Source: Collibacillus ludicampi
GTDB taxonomy: Bacteria > Bacillota > Bacilli > Tumebacillales > BOQE01
Assembly (NCBI RefSeq): GCF_023705585.1
Contig: NZ_BOQE01000001.1
Span: 62,001-126,000 of the forward strand
DNA length: 64,000 nucleotides
Direction of reading: 5' to 3'
Made by a program: the position numbers and the translations under genes. Below are positions 32,792 to 42,880 of the stretch, one piece after another. Position 1 is the stretch's first letter; every line of letters begins with the position of its first letter. The notes beneath the pieces are model-generated. The model was not told the DNA's origin. It did not search any database and saw nothing but the letters and a program-made list of their open reading frames with translations.

Positions 32792-33780
32792 GAAGGTACG
32801 GCCTCCCGTACGTGAATACGCCCGCCTTGTCCGTCGTAAACGGCTTCAATGGTTCCAGGACCGGATCGTCTCGACAAAACGATATAACGGGAAAAGGCGC
32901 CGGCTTGAAACAATTCCCGTATGGCCGGGCGTTTGCGCACCTCTTGCAGCCCAAATCCGTGTGCGGTCGTAATGACGTGAACACCCGCATGGACCGCTTC
33001 GAGGATCGCTTCGCAGTCTTCCATGCGCCCGATTTCATCGGTGATCAGCAGTTGAGGTGACATCGAGCGAATCATCATTAACATCCCTTCTGCCTTTGGA
33101 CAGGCATCCAGTACATCAGTACGAGAACCCACATCATGCTGCGGTACACCGTGAACACATCCTGCCAATTCCGAGCGTTCATCCACGATTCCAACTTTCA
33201 TACCCTTCATGTTCGCATGCAGTGTCCCGTTGGAAATCTGCCGTGCAAGATCGCGTAACAACGTGGTTTTCCCACATTGAGGAGGCGAAATCAATAAGGT
33301 ATTAAAAACGCGAGAAGTGGTCGGATCAATGACAAATTCCTTCAATCGGTTGGCAGCGCCGATGATTTCCCTTGCAATACGGATGTTAAAAGCGGCAATC
33401 TCTTTTAAGGTTCGTACTTGTCCTTCTTTTGAAAGCACCGCCCTTCCCGTGATGCCGATGCGATGACCACCCGTCACTGTGATATAGCCGCGACGCAATT
33501 CCTCCTCCAACGCATACAATGAAGAGCGAGTCACCAAATGAAGCGTTTGACGGATATCTTCTTCGTGCACGATTACGCTTCGTGCAGCATCCTTTTGCAA
33601 ACCGCCCCGCTCATCCAGATATGCATCTTGTGAAGCATAATAGATTTGCAGAGCCTTCCCTTGCCGTAAGCGAATCTCCTCAAGCGATGAAAGCACACGC
33701 GTGGGAGCGCGTGTAACAACCTCCCTCAGGCGGGGAGACAAGAGCGGGTAAATCTGTTCCTCCAGTCTCCGATCCGGCAT
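32788..33780 (-). CDS. spoIIIAA: Stage III sporulation protein AA (ATPase)
   Basis: About 330 residues from ATG 33780, behind GAGGGGGG; an upstream open stretch has no ribosome site. A RecA/secretion-type ATPase: Walker A in SPPQCGKTTLLRD, Walker B-like region LLITDEIGRMED, and GGHRIGITGRAVL before it. It energises the SpoIIIA channel. A -10-like TATAAT with a TG extension lies at about 33840-33848 on the minus strand. First gene of the operon. Confidence 0.94.
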   Translation of the reverse strand: MPDRRLEEQIYPLLSPRLREVVTRAPTRVLSSLEEIRLRQGKALQIYYASQDAYLDERGGLQKDAARSVIVHEEDIRQTLHLVTRSSLYALEEELRRGYITVTGGHRIGITGRAVLSKEGQVRTLKEIAAFNIRIAREIIGAANRLKEFVIDPTTSRVFNTLLISPPQCGKTTLLRDLARQISNGTLHANMKGMKVGIVDERSELAGCVHGVPQHDVGSRTDVLDACPKAEGMLMMIRSMSPQLLITDEIGRMEDCEAILEAVHAGVHVITTAHGFGLQEVRKRPAIRELFQAGAFSRYIVLSRRSGPGTIEAVYDGQGGRIHVREAVPS

Positions 33781-33835
33781 GTAAAACCCCCCTCGTGTTC
33801 CTCCAATCGTTACTCCATACATATGGGACAGGGGT

Positions 33836-33849
33836 GGGTATTATACCAA
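33836..33849 (-). promoter_or_regulatory. Extended -10-like element before spoIIIAA
   Basis: On the minus strand TTGGTATAATACC carries TGnTATAAT about 60 bases before the spoIIIAA start. Known spoIIIA promoters depend on sigma-E; this one fits the housekeeping form better, and no matching -35 is obvious. Confidence 0.3.
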
Positions 33850-34001
33850 TTTCTCCGCAAAAAAGAGAGTTCTTTATGTGTTCATGTTGTTGCTAGATTT
33901 CCGATGCGAATTTTTATCTCAGGTGACGGAAACAAGGTGAACTCTTTTTTGTGTACGTGCATGTAATAAAGTGTGGGAAAGGTTTTAAAGGAGGGGAATT
34001 T

Positions 34002-34145
34002 ATGGAAAGAGGAGTTCATCCGATCATCAAATGGCTTGTCGTGTTTCTCATTCTTTTCCTTCTGGTGATGCTTCTGGTATTTTCATTTTCCCGATCAAAG
34101 CAACCAGTCGCGAAGCCTGCTCTAAGACCGGTCTATTATTACTAG
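34002..34145 (+). CDS. Small single-span membrane protein
   Basis: Forty-seven residues from ATG 34002, behind AAAGGAGGGG; an upstream in-frame ATG at 33951 lacks a site. One strong membrane helix (WLVVFLILFLLVMLLVFSF) is followed by a basic-proline tail ending RPVYYY. Divergent from spoIIIAA and closed by a terminator. It may be a small sporulation membrane protein; family unknown. Confidence 0.6.
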   Translation: MERGVHPIIKWLVVFLILFLLVMLLVFSFSRSKQPVAKPALRPVYYY

Positions 34146-34149
34146 ATGA

Positions 34150-34194
34150 AAAGAGGGCAGAACCCTTGGAAACATAGGAGATGCCCTCTTTCTG
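34150..34194 (+). terminator. Terminator after the small membrane protein
   Basis: AAAGAGGGCA/TGCCCTCTTT, a perfect 10-bp stem with a 22-base loop, then TCTGTCC; it can serve genes from both sides. Confidence 0.65.
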
Positions 34195-34199
34195 TCCTA

Positions 34200-34649
34200 T
34201 CATTCTTCGCCTACAACTGCGGGTGAGGAGTCGTTCACAAGAATCGTCTCATGGCATTCGGGACATAACACTTCCACGACGTCTTCATCGGCAAAAATGT
34301 CTTTATCCACATATACGCTCTCTTTACAATTAGGACAAGTCATATCGACACAATCGATGGCGCTATATTCATCCGTGTGATCATTCCAGCCGTCATGCTC
34401 TGCAAAATCATCATCTTCATCATAATCATCATAAAAATCGTCTTCCAGATCGCTCAGATCCTCATCCACCGCAGCCACATATTCTTCAAGATCGTCTTGT
34501 GAGCTGTGCAGCCGTTCCATCGCCATGACCATTTCATCTAATATTTCAAGCATCCCATGAATGATACGTCCTTCTGGCGATGCTTGGCTCACATTAAGCC
34601 CTTCAGAAAGGCCCCGTAAATAGGCAAGGCGTTCCTTGATGCGATTCAT
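34200..34649 (-). CDS. CD1247-type protein with zinc ribbon
   Basis: One hundred forty-nine residues. The N-terminal CD1247-type domain (MNRIKERLAYLRGLSEGLN) is a helical hairpin, followed by a very acidic stretch (DFYDDYDEDDDFAEHD) and a zinc ribbon with two pairs, CPNC and CPEC. Found in spore formers; function not established. Start follows GGAGGAG on the minus strand. Confidence 0.75.
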   Translation of the reverse strand: MNRIKERLAYLRGLSEGLNVSQASPEGRIIHGMLEILDEMVMAMERLHSSQDDLEEYVAAVDEDLSDLEDDFYDDYDEDDDFAEHDGWNDHTDEYSAIDCVDMTCPNCKESVYVDKDIFADEDVVEVLCPECHETILVNDSSPAVVGEE

Positions 34650-34718
34650 GCAAATTCTCCTCCTTCATTCTGGGAACATTCTGTAGTATGTTCCAGAGAG
34701 GAGGTTCACATTCCATCC

Positions 34719-34994
34719 CTATCCTCGTACTCCCCACAAAATCAAACCTACCCCCGCCATCACGAGCACCCTTCGCCATAATTCTAGCTTTTCTGCGAGC
34801 CCGATGAGTCCCAGGGTTGTGACCAGGATTAAAACGGTGGGCCCTACGAGCGATAGAACCGCATTGACCATTAACGCCCGTTCCACAGTACCAAAATAGA
34901 GCATGAGAAAGGCCGCCAACACTTCGATCGTACCCGATAAGAAACGTAGGCCCGCCATCCCCCACACGACGTGATCCACCATATTTCGAAACAT
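34719..34994 (-). CDS. YqhV-like DUF2619 membrane protein
   Basis: Ninety-one residues with about three membrane helices (LSGTIEVLAAFLMLYFG, NAVLSLVGPTVLILVTTLG and VLVMAGVGLILWG). A gene of this type lies between spoIIIAA and efp in Bacillus subtilis (yqhV), and the position here is the same. Good AGGAGG ribosome site. Function unknown. Confidence 0.75.
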   Translation of the reverse strand: MFRNMVDHVVWGMAGLRFLSGTIEVLAAFLMLYFGTVERALMVNAVLSLVGPTVLILVTTLGLIGLAEKLELWRRVLVMAGVGLILWGVRG

Positions 34995-35088
34995 CGTAAG
35001 TCCTCCTTGTCCCGAGTCTCCTTTTACAAGCTATGCAGGAAACGCGGGAGGTAGTCCCCTATTCATCGTCTTCATGTAGACAGACAGT

Positions 35089-35216
35089 GCTTGGGTGGAT
35101 GTATCGCTTTGCGCTTGGGTTCGATGAAGGTCGTCCCGCCCGGATTCTAAACATAGGTTGCGGAACGACCTTCAACTCACCTCTGCGCTGCAAAGCGATA
35201 TCATCCACCCAAAAGC
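35089..35216. repeat. Nested palindromic repeat element, copy A
   Basis: Outer arms GGGTGGATG-TATCGCTTTGC (35093-35112) and GCAAAGCGAT... (35190-35210) pair over about 20 bases with one bulge; inner arms GAAGGTCGTCCCGC (35126-35139) and GCGGAACGACCTTC (35160-35173) pair with one mismatch. Tail AAAAGCCACTCAGTT follows. The gap 34995-35417 otherwise holds only the efp terminator. Related copies lie near 45.5 and 50.6-51.0 kb. Confidence 0.75.
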
Positions 35217-35370
35217 CACTCAGTTTATTGTGTAAGCCTCAAACTTCTCTTCCCGTTCGAGAAACTTTACATCCTCTGTTGGCGCTGCTCACGGTATGTG
35301 TGCCTGTAAAGTATTTACCCCTTAACGACCAATGATGGCACCGCTTGCTGCAGGGGGCACCTAATAAAAA

Positions 35371-35401
35371 GAAACCCTGTCGCACTTGGCAACAGGGTTT
35401 C
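35371..35401 (-). terminator. Terminator of efp
   Basis: GAAACCCTGT/ACAGGGTTTC with an 11-base loop and TTTTTATT on the minus strand. Confidence 0.85.
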
Positions 35402-35417
35402 ATGATGGCATCCATCC

Positions 35418-35975
35418 TTATGCACGGGAGACATATTCACCTGAACGCGTATCGATGATCAGACGGTCACCCACATTGATAAACAAGGGAACCTGAACGA
35501 CATAACCCGTTTCGAGTGTGGCCGGTTTGGAACCGCCCGTCGCTGTGTCGCCGCGAATCCCCGGATCGGTTTCTACCACTTCGAGTTCAACGGTATTCGG
35601 AAGTTCGACACCGATCGCTGCTCCTTCATACATGACAACAAAACAGTTCATGTTCTCTTTCAAAAACTGCAGTTCATACTCCAATTGCGCTTTGGGAACA
35701 TTGATTTGTTCAAACGTCTCCGTATCCATAAACGTGTACATTTCGCCGTCATTGTAGAGATACTGCATCTCACGGGTTTCCACGCGTGCACGCGGAACTT
35801 TCTCGCCTGCACGGAATGTCATTTCTTTCACGACACCGGTTTTTACATTCTTCAATTTGGTGCGAACAAACGCGGCTCCTTTTCCGGGTTTTACATGCAG
35901 GAATTCAACCACGCGCCAAATCTCACCATCGTATTCAATCGTTACGCCCGGACGAAAATCGTTACTTGAAATCAT
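35418..35975 (-). CDS. efp: Elongation factor P
   Basis: One hundred eighty-five residues in three beta-barrel domains: KOW-like N-terminus with the tip loop [18 protein letters not shown] (the modified lysine position is K32-like in KPGKG), central OB and C-terminal OB with [23 protein letters not shown] relieves ribosome stalling at polyproline. Between yqhV-like and pepQ as in Bacillus. Length is normal. Confidence 0.96.
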   Translation of the reverse strand: MISSNDFRPGVTIEYDGEIWRVVEFLHVKPGKGAAFVRTKLKNVKTGVVKEMTFRAGEKVPRARVETREMQYLYNDGEMYTFMDTETFEQINVPKAQLEYELQFLKENMNCFVVMYEGAAIGVELPNTVELEVVETDPGIRGDTATGGSKPATLETGYVVQVPLFINVGDRLIIDTRSGEYVSRA

Positions 35976-36044
35976 GAAATTTTTTCCTCCTCATACAATC
36001 TCGTGAATCTTACTTCTTAGTAGCTTCGGACAGGAAAGTGAATC

Positions 36045-37118
36045 CTATTCGAGAATCAACAGTTCCTTTGGTGAATGTGTCAGCAATTCGATTCCGTTTT
36101 CTGTGATGACGACATCATCTTCGATTCGGACGCCGCCTACATTCGGGATGTAGATTCCCGGTTCGACGGTTACCACCATTCCGGGTTCCAGCGGATCTTC
36201 AGAGAGTTTAGACAAGCGCGGCTCTTCATGAATAGCCAAGCCGATCCCATGACCCAAACTATGCCCGAAATGATCACCATATCCTTTAGCCTCAATCAAA
36301 TCGCGCGAAAGTGCATCCGCTTCCTTGCCACTCATCCCCGGTTTGATATGGGCGAGCGCATGTTTTTGCGACTCCAGCACGATCTCATAGATCTCTTTCA
36401 AGCGTTCATCACGAGGATTTCCCAATGATACGGTGCGAGTGAGATCCGAACAATACCCTTTGTAGTAAGCCCCAAAGTCTAGCGTGACGAAGTCACCTTT
36501 TTCCAGAACCTTGTCGCTGGCTACCCCATGAGGTAAGCTCGAACTAACGCCTGATGCAACGATCGTATCAAAAGAGGAACCAGTCGCCCCGTTTTTGCGC
36601 ATGAATATTTCCATTTCCAACGCGACTTCACGTTCCGTAACTCCTGGCAGCTAATAATGAAGAATGTGCGAAAACGTCGCATCCGCGATTTTGGCAGCTT
36701 CCCGTATGATCTCAATTTCGGAAGGGTCTTTCAAGCGGCGCAACCGTTCCACAAGTCCGGACGTTGGCACGAATTGCACGTGTTCCAAAAGATCCAGTAC
36801 CTGTTTGTAGGTTGAAAATGTCACTTGGTCCTGTTCAAAGCCGAGTGATTGTACCCCCAACTCATGAACGAGTTTGACGATATCATCAAATGGCTTAGAG
36901 CCATGTTTCACGATGCGAAAATCAGGCGCTTGTGTGCCCGCTTGCTCCATATAACGAAAATCAGTGAATAAAACCGCTTCCTCACGTGTGATGACCAAAT
37001 ATCCGGAAGAACCCGTGAACCCGCTGAGGTAACGCCGATTTTCCGGAGAACATACGAGCAACGCATCAATCCCCGCTTCATCCAATCGATTTCGCAGGCG
37101 CGAAAGCCGCTGTTCCAT
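36045..37118 (-). pseudogene. Xaa-Pro peptidase (PepQ-like), interrupted by an in-frame amber codon
   Basis: One reading frame of 358 codons holds a complete M24 peptidase, except that codon 156 is TAG (36651-36653), between SHILHY and LPGVTEREV. Before it lies the creatinase-like N-terminal domain (RLSRLRNRLDEAGIDALLVC). After it all metal and catalytic residues are kept: TLDFGAYYKGYCSDLTRTV, HSLGHGIG, VTVEPGIY and GVRIEDDVV. A single T-to-A change in TTG (Leu) would create it, since family members have L/I there. The downstream part has no own ribosome site. Either a recent pseudogene, readthrough or an assembly error. Confidence 0.8.
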
Positions 37119-37142
37119 ACCCTCACCCTTCTTCCAGCAAGT

Positions 37143-37598
37143 TTATGTATGCAAGATGTTTTTTTCTCGAAAATGAGCGACGAGTGCTTGAAGAGCCAGT
37201 TGGTAACCGATTACGCCAAGGCCGACAATCTGTCCGAGAACGACAGGAGCGATGAATGATCTGTGCCGGAATTCCTCGCGTGCGTGGATATTTGAAAGAT
37301 GCACTTCGATTGCTGGAATACAAACAGACGATAACGCATCCCGAATGGCGATGCTGTAATGGGTATATGCACCGGGATTGATGATGATTCCGTCGATTTC
37401 GCCCATCGCTTGATGAATACGATCGATGATCGCACCTTCATGATTGGATTGGAAACACTCGATTTCAACCCCAAACTTTTTCGCTTGTTCGGCCAACTCC
37501 TGATGGATGTCATCCAATGTTGCGCTTCCATAAATTTCAGGTTCGCGCATCCCCAGGAGATTAAGATTCGGGCCCTGTATTACTAACACTTTCGCCAA
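37143..37598 (-). CDS. aroQ: 3-dehydroquinate dehydratase, type II
   Basis: One hundred fifty-one residues of the flavodoxin-like dodecameric enzyme of the shikimate pathway. Motifs: QGPNLNLLGMREPEIYG (Tyr of the lid), SNHEGAIID (His) and INPGAYTHYSIAIRDAL (second active-site histidine). Sits upstream of pepQ; aroK is at 51 kb. Length typical. Confidence 0.95.
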   Translation of the reverse strand: MAKVLVIQGPNLNLLGMREPEIYGSATLDDIHQELAEQAKKFGVEIECFQSNHEGAIIDRIHQAMGEIDGIIINPGAYTHYSIAIRDALSSVCIPAIEVHLSNIHAREEFRHRSFIAPVVLGQIVGLGVIGYQLALQALVAHFREKNILHT

Positions 37599-37678
37599 AG
37601 GAATTCATTCCTTCCCAGAAAAATTCCTTTGACATTGTAACATATCCGCAAGGCGTTGAGTAGGGTTATCGCACAGAA

Positions 37679-37711
37679 TATGACACCTACACACAGCGGG
37701 CGTGCTATAAT
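37679..37711 (+). promoter_or_regulatory. Promoter of the histidine phosphatase gene
   Basis: TGCTATAAT (37703-37711) is a perfect extended -10. ATGACA upstream is a possible -35 but the spacing of about 20 is long, so the extended -10 probably drives it. Confidence 0.5.
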
Positions 37712-37746
37712 ACCTTTAATAGGAATCGTTTGATAGAGGTGAAAAG

Positions 37747-38370
37747 ATGCAAAAGACGGAAATTTGTCTTGTTCGACACGGCGAAACCCCATGGAACAAG
37801 GAAACACGCCTGCAAGGTTCGCAGGATATCGCGCTTTCCCCTCTCGGTATTTTGCAAGCGAAAACGGTGGCCGAGCGTCTCCGAAACGAATCATGGCACG
37901 CCATTTATTCCAGTGATCTCACCCGTGCGTATGATACCGCTAAATATATTCGCAGCGCCGTTGGTCTTTCGATCCCACATCACGTGGATAAGCGATTGAG
38001 AGAAAGGCACTACGGCACTCTTGAGGGTATGACGCGTGCAGAAATCCTGCAGCTATACCCTGATTTTCATTTACCTGACGATGAAGTCGTCATACCGGGT
38101 GTAGAAACACACGCAGATTTGCGTCAACGAGTATACCAAGCCATTCATGAGGTCGCAACCTTGCATCGGGGCAAAAGGATCATCATCGTCTCACACGGCG
38201 GTTCGATCCATGCATTTCTGTATAAAATAACAGGCCGACTTCCGGAACGCATCGGCAATACAGCGATCACAAGAATTACATGGGAAGACGGAAAATGGTA
38301 TACGCACAGTATCAATGATACTTCGCATTTAGAAAATATGGAAATTCCTTCAACACAAAGAGATCGTTGA
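37747..38370 (+). CDS. Histidine phosphatase family protein (phosphoglycerate mutase-like)
   Basis: Two hundred seven residues. The catalytic phosphohistidine sits in LVRHGETPWN; the acid site and second histidine lie in LRERHYGTLEGM and IVSHGGSIHAFL. The family includes cofactor-dependent phosphoglycerate mutases, alpha-ribazole and other phosphatases; substrate cannot be read off. AGAGGTG precedes the ATG. It is an isolated plus-strand gene among minus-strand genes. Confidence 0.85.
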   Translation: MQKTEICLVRHGETPWNKETRLQGSQDIALSPLGILQAKTVAERLRNESWHAIYSSDLTRAYDTAKYIRSAVGLSIPHHVDKRLRERHYGTLEGMTRAEILQLYPDFHLPDDEVVIPGVETHADLRQRVYQAIHEVATLHRGKRIIIVSHGGSIHAFLYKITGRLPERIGNTAITRITWEDGKWYTHSINDTSHLENMEIPSTQRDR

Positions 38371-38438
38371 TAAAAAATCCGAAAGAGTCTTCCGGTCGAG
38401 AATCGTTCATGGATACATGCATATCATTCAAGTTTGAA

Positions 38439-38472
38439 TGGGGGTACCATCTGGTATTAAAAGGTACCCCCA
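38439..38472. terminator. Terminator between the phosphatase gene and gcvPB
   Basis: TGGGGGTACC/GGTACCCCCA with a 14-base loop, then TTTTCAT on the plus strand. It lies between convergent genes and can serve both. Confidence 0.7.
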
Positions 38473-38492
38473 TTTTCATACCCTTTCCTAAA

Positions 38493-39959
38493 TTACTCTT
38501 CCGATTTACGATAACGCAGGATCGGATTTCTTGCAGCGGAAGTTTCATCCAAACGATTAACCACCGTATGATATGGCGCATGTTTCACTTTCTCCGGTTC
38601 GCGTTCCGCTTCTTCCGCAATTTGAATCATCGCTTGTATGAAAGCTTCAAGAGTTTCTACATTCTCCGTTTCTGTCGGTTCGATCATGATTGCCTCTTCT
38701 ACGGACAGCGGGAAATAGATGGTTGGCGGATGAAAACCGAAATCCAGCAAACGCTTCGCAATATCAAGCGTCTTGACACCGTTTTGTTTCTGCCGTTTGC
38801 CGGAAAGAACAAACTCATGTTTGCACACGCGATCATACGGAAGATCGTAATAGGGTTGCAGTCTGCGCATCATGTAGTTTGCATTCAAGACCGCATCTTC
38901 CGCCACTCGTTTCAATCCGTCGGGTCCCATCGTGCGAATATAGGCGTACGCACGTACAAGAATCCCGAAATTGCCGTAGAATCCTTTTACCTTTCCGATC
39001 GTTTGCGGCCGATCATAATTAAGCACGTATTTACCGTCTCTGTATTCGATGATCGGTACGGGCAAGAAAGGAACCAAATTGCTTTTCACACCCACAGGCC
39101 CTGCCCCCGGTCCTCCACCGCCATGTGGCGTGGAAAACGTCTTATGCAAGTTTAAGTGAACCACATCGAATCCCATGTCCCCCGGACGCGCATGACCTAA
39201 AATCGCATTCGCGTTCGCACCGTCGTAGTAGAGAAGGCCCCCTGCATCATGCACAATTCGTGCGATCTCTTCGATATTTTCTTCAAACAAACCTAGTGTC
39301 GAAGGATTGGTGAGCATGAGAGCTGCCGTATCCGGACCTACCGCACGCCGCAGAGCCTCAAGGTCAACACCACCTTGCTCGTTCGACTTGATCGTAACCG
39401 TTTTGAATCCGGCGATCGCAGCCGAAGCCGGATTGGTTCCGTGCGCCGAATCGGGCACGATCACCGTTGTCCGCTTCTCTCCTCGTGACTCATGGTAAGC
39501 CCGAATCATCAGAAGCCCCGTCCATTCCCCGTGCGCACCGGCTGCCGGTTGCAAGGATACTTGATCCATTCCCGTGATCTCTTCGAGTTCCTTTTGCAGA
39601 TGATACATCAGTTCGAGCGCACCTTGGATGGTCTCTACATCTTGATAGGGGTGTATGGAAGCGAACCCGCTCAAACGAGCCATCTTTTCGTTCCGCTTCG
39701 GATTATATTTCATCGTACAGGATCCGAGAGGATAGAAACCCGAATCAACCCCATGATTACGCGTGGACAATTCCGTGTAATGGCGAATCAGATCAATCTC
39801 GCTGACTTCCGGAAGTTCCGCTTTTTTCTCACGCAAACATGACCCAGGTATCAGTGCAGACAGATCTTCTTCCGGAACGTCACACGCGGGCAGGCTGTAC
39901 GCGGCCCGGTTTGGTCGCGAAAGTTCAAAGATCAACGCTTGGTCTTTTTCCTGTCTCAT
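38493..39959 (-). CDS. gcvPB: Glycine dehydrogenase (decarboxylating) subunit 2
   Basis: Four hundred eighty-eight residues, the PLP-binding half of the split P-protein. The PLP lysine is in [20 protein letters not shown]; other marks are [13 protein letters not shown] and [16 protein letters not shown]. With GcvPA it decarboxylates glycine and passes the aminomethyl group to GcvH. Overlaps gcvPA by four bases. The operon is under a glycine riboswitch. Confidence 0.97.
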   Translation of the reverse strand: MRQEKDQALIFELSRPNRAAYSLPACDVPEEDLSALIPGSCLREKKAELPEVSEIDLIRHYTELSTRNHGVDSGFYPLGSCTMKYNPKRNEKMARLSGFASIHPYQDVETIQGALELMYHLQKELEEITGMDQVSLQPAAGAHGEWTGLLMIRAYHESRGEKRTTVIVPDSAHGTNPASAAIAGFKTVTIKSNEQGGVDLEALRRAVGPDTAALMLTNPSTLGLFEENIEEIARIVHDAGGLLYYDGANANAILGHARPGDMGFDVVHLNLHKTFSTPHGGGGPGAGPVGVKSNLVPFLPVPIIEYRDGKYVLNYDRPQTIGKVKGFYGNFGILVRAYAYIRTMGPDGLKRVAEDAVLNANYMMRRLQPYYDLPYDRVCKHEFVLSGKRQKQNGVKTLDIAKRLLDFGFHPPTIYFPLSVEEAIMIEPTETENVETLEAFIQAMIQIAEEAEREPEKVKHAPYHTVVNRLDETSAARNPILRYRKSEE

Positions 39960-41305
39960 ATCATTTCCTCCAGTCGTTCCGCCAGCATGTCGATATCGTC
40001 TTTCGTGCGAACCTCCGTTACGGCAAACAGCATCGCATCTTTATATTCAGGGTAGTCCCGTCCAAGATCATACCCGCCGATAATACCCGCAGCGAGCAAT
40101 TCCTTATTCACCGTCTTCGGTTCCACTGGCAACTTGAGGGCAAACTCGTTAAAGAACGGTGCTGAAAACAAAGGTTCCACTCCTTTGACGGAGGCCAGGC
40201 GTTTTTGCGCGTAGTGCGCTTTTTGCAGATTCAATTTTGCGACTTCCTGGAACCCTTCTTTGCCCATATACGCCATATAGACTGTCGCCGCGATCGCATT
40301 AAGCGCCTGGTTTGAGCAGATATTGGAGGATGCCTTCTCGCGGCGGATGTGTTGTTCCCTTGCCTGCAATGTGAGTACGAACGCGCGTCGTCCATCCAAG
40401 TCTCTCGTTTGACCGACAACCCTGCCGGGGATGCGTCTCACATGTTCCGTCCTCGTTGCGAGGAAACCGAGATATGGGCCGCCAAATGAAAGGGGATTGC
40501 CCAGGCTCTGTCCTTCTCCGACCACGATGTCCGCACCGAGCGCGCCTGGAGCTTCAAGGATCCCCAAAGCGATCGGGTTCACCACCGCGATGAACAAAGC
40601 TTTCTTTGCATGCGCGAGTTCGGCGTACGTTTGGATGTCCTCGATGGAACCGAAGAAGTTCGGATATTGTACGATGACGCCGGCTACATCATCGCTTAAT
40701 TTCGCTTCAAAATCTTTTGTATCCGTAAGTCCGTTCTCGATATCCACTTCAACCACTTCGATTTTTTGTCCGTATGCGTACGTGTTTAGAACCGCTCGGT
40801 ATTCGGGATGAACGGCACGGGAAACGAGCAACTTCGTACGTCTCGTAGCGGAGCAAGCCATAATGCCCGCTTCCGCCATCGCCGTCGGGCCGTCATACAT
40901 AGATGCATTGGAAACATCCATTCCGGTCAATTCACATATCATCGTTTGGAATTCAAAGATGGCTTGCAGATTTCCTTGGGAAATCTCCGGTTGATAAGGG
41001 GTATAGGCCGTGTAAAATTCCGAACGGCTGATGATCGCATCCACGACCGCAGGGATATGATGCTGATAAGCACCCGCACCCAGGAAACTGATATACTCAT
41101 CCACGTTTGCGTTTTTTCCCGCAAGCCTTGCCATGTTGCGATTCAGTTCGACTTCAGACCACGCAGCAGGAATGTTTAATTCGCGGTTGAAGCGGATGGA
41201 AGAGGGGATATCCGCGAATAACTCATCCACTGATTCGATCCCCAAAAAATCCAGCATCCGTTTACGATCTTGTTCCGTATTGGGAATATAGCTGAACGAT
41301 TTCAC
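39956..41305 (-). CDS. gcvPA: Glycine dehydrogenase (decarboxylating) subunit 1
   Basis: Four hundred forty-nine residues, the N-terminal half of the split P-protein. Visible are [20 protein letters not shown], the [20 protein letters not shown] segment, and [10 protein letters not shown]. It forms a heterotetramer with GcvPB. gcvT is 24 bases upstream. Confidence 0.97.
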   Translation of the reverse strand: MKSFSYIPNTEQDRKRMLDFLGIESVDELFADIPSSIRFNRELNIPAAWSEVELNRNMARLAGKNANVDEYISFLGAGAYQHHIPAVVDAIISRSEFYTAYTPYQPEISQGNLQAIFEFQTMICELTGMDVSNASMYDGPTAMAEAGIMACSATRRTKLLVSRAVHPEYRAVLNTYAYGQKIEVVEVDIENGLTDTKDFEAKLSDDVAGVIVQYPNFFGSIEDIQTYAELAHAKKALFIAVVNPIALGILEAPGALGADIVVGEGQSLGNPLSFGGPYLGFLATRTEHVRRIPGRVVGQTRDLDGRRAFVLTLQAREQHIRREKASSNICSNQALNAIAATVYMAYMGKEGFQEVAKLNLQKAHYAQKRLASVKGVEPLFSAPFFNEFALKLPVEPKTVNKELLAAGIIGGYDLGRDYPEYKDAMLFAVTEVRTKDDIDMLAERLEEMI

Positions 41306-41329
41306 CTGATAACCTCCCGATAGTTCCGT

Positions 41330-42427
41330 CTATTTCTTCCGTTTGTAAAAAGGTGTGGGAACAATGACCGCTTTCACCTTTTTATTACGGATGAGAATAT
41401 CAATCTCATTGCCGATTTGCGCATGTTCGGCCGCAACGATAGCCAAACCAATATTCTTTTTGAGGGTGGGTGAGAACGTCCCCGAGGTGACCTCACCGAT
41501 ACGTTTTCCTTCGACCTGTACTTCATAATGAGTGCGGGGAATTCCGCGTTCGATCATTTCAAAACCGACCAGTTTTCGCGGAGCTCCTTCCTCTTTTTGC
41601 TTGGCCAACACATCCCGGCCAATGAAATCTCCCTTATCCAATTTCACAAAGAATCCTAATCCTGCCTCGATAGGTGTGATCGTCTCATTAATTTCCTGGC
41701 CATAAAGAGGCAACCGCGCTTCAAACCGTAAGGTATCGCGTGCCCCTAGTCCTACGGGAACGATGCCTTCCTCCTTGCCTGCTTCTAATATCTTTTGCCA
41801 AAGGTCGATCGCCAAGTCTTTATCCACATATAGTTCAAAGCCGTCTTCTCCCGTATATCCGGTGCGCGATACGAGAGCGGGGATCCCGGCGACAGGAACG
41901 TTCTGCCTGAACCAGTAATATTTGATGTCCGTTAAATGGATATCGGTCAGTTTTTGCAAAATTTTCTCGGCCAATGGGCCTTGTAAAGCCAGTTGTGCCA
42001 CTTGAGAAGAAATGTTGCTGATTTCTACATCTCCAAACGAATGCTTCAGCATCCAATCGTAATCTTTCTCGATATTTGCTGCATTGACGACGATCAAATA
42101 ATCGTTTTCGTCCCGTTTGTAAACAAGCAGGTCGTCTACGCAACCACCGTTGTCATAGCACATGGGAGAGTAGAGCGCTTGATTGACGGAAAGCTTCGAT
42201 GCGTCGTTCGTGATCCACTTCTGGATATTCGCGAGCGCATCATTCCCCTTAACCGTGATTTCCCCCATATGGGAAACATCAAATAAACCGGCACGAGTAC
42301 GAACCGCTTCGTGCTCTTCTAAAATACTGGTGTATTGTACGGGCAGTTCCCATCCCCCAAAATCAATCGTCTTTCCCCCATACTCTTTGTAAACAGGAAA
42401 TAGGGGAGTACGTTTCAGTTCTGCCAT
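41330..42427 (-). CDS. gcvT: Glycine cleavage system T protein (aminomethyltransferase)
   Basis: Three hundred sixty-five residues. It moves the aminomethyl carbon to tetrahydrofolate and releases ammonia. Marks are [18 protein letters not shown] and the folate-site [15 protein letters not shown]. First gene of gcvT-gcvPA-gcvPB, about 110 bases after the riboswitch terminator. Confidence 0.97.
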   Translation of the reverse strand: MAELKRTPLFPVYKEYGGKTIDFGGWELPVQYTSILEEHEAVRTRAGLFDVSHMGEITVKGNDALANIQKWITNDASKLSVNQALYSPMCYDNGGCVDDLLVYKRDENDYLIVVNAANIEKDYDWMLKHSFGDVEISNISSQVAQLALQGPLAEKILQKLTDIHLTDIKYYWFRQNVPVAGIPALVSRTGYTGEDGFELYVDKDLAIDLWQKILEAGKEEGIVPVGLGARDTLRFEARLPLYGQEINETITPIEAGLGFFVKLDKGDFIGRDVLAKQKEEGAPRKLVGFEMIERGIPRTHYEVQVEGKRIGEVTSGTFSPTLKKNIGLAIVAAEHAQIGNEIDILIRNKKVKAVIVPTPFYKRKK

Positions 42428-42535
42428 GGTGTTACCTCCTTTTCTTTACTTTCGGGCTTTGCGGCCAAATTTTTTCTCTTTCATTCCCGGTCTGATTGAT
42501 CCCCTTTTTAACACGCTCTAGTATCACCAAAGAAC

Positions 42536-42575
42536 AAAAAAAAGAGACAATCAGGGTATATTCCCTAATTGTCTC
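42536..42575 (-). terminator. Riboswitch expression platform, terminator hairpin
   Basis: GAGACAATTAGGG/CCCTGATTGTCTC (with a wobble) followed by eight T on the minus strand, directly after the second glycine aptamer. Its 5' arm adjoins the aptamer P1, so glycine binding can prevent its formation. Confidence 0.85.
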
Positions 42576-42576
42576 C

Positions 42577-42785
42577 TCTGTCCTGTAACCTGAGAGTTCT
42601 CCTTCCTACATACGCTAACAGAAGTTGATCATCTTCGTAGGAAGGTTGCCCCTTTGGTGGCTGTAACAGCGCTCTCCAGAGTTACGTCCCATCACGGTAC
42701 TTTTGCCTGAGAGATTCGTGAAAGTTGGGTGGCTTCCACTTGCTCCTTCGGCGTCGCAAACGCGCTCTCTCCCGTGATGATCATC
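42577..42785 (-). ncRNA. Tandem glycine riboswitch upstream of gcvT
   Basis: Two aptamers in a row on the minus strand. Aptamer 1: GGGAGAGAGCGC, GCCGAAGGAGCAAG and AATCTCTCAGGCAAAAGTACC. Aptamer 2: TCTGGAGAGCGC, GCCACCAAAGGGGCAACC and AACTCTCAGGTTACAGGACAG. These are the conserved parts of the glycine-responsive element, which turns on the cleavage operon when glycine is high. Together with the terminator it fills most of the gap 42428-42880. Confidence 0.95.
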
Positions 42786-42880
42786 CGCACATGTATGTAT
42801 TCATGAATTTTGCAAATACTAATTCGACACGTTAAGACAGGATTCCTCCTTTTCTTGCAAAAATTTTGAGGTGAGTAACG

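Noticed and set aside
36651-36653. TAG in pepQ as pyrrolysine codon
   Set aside because: No pylTSBCD genes in view and the position is Leu/Ile in relatives; a point mutation is simpler.
38367-39155. 262-codon plus-strand frame after the histidine phosphatase
   Set aside because: Mostly antisense to gcvPB and passes through the terminator hairpin.
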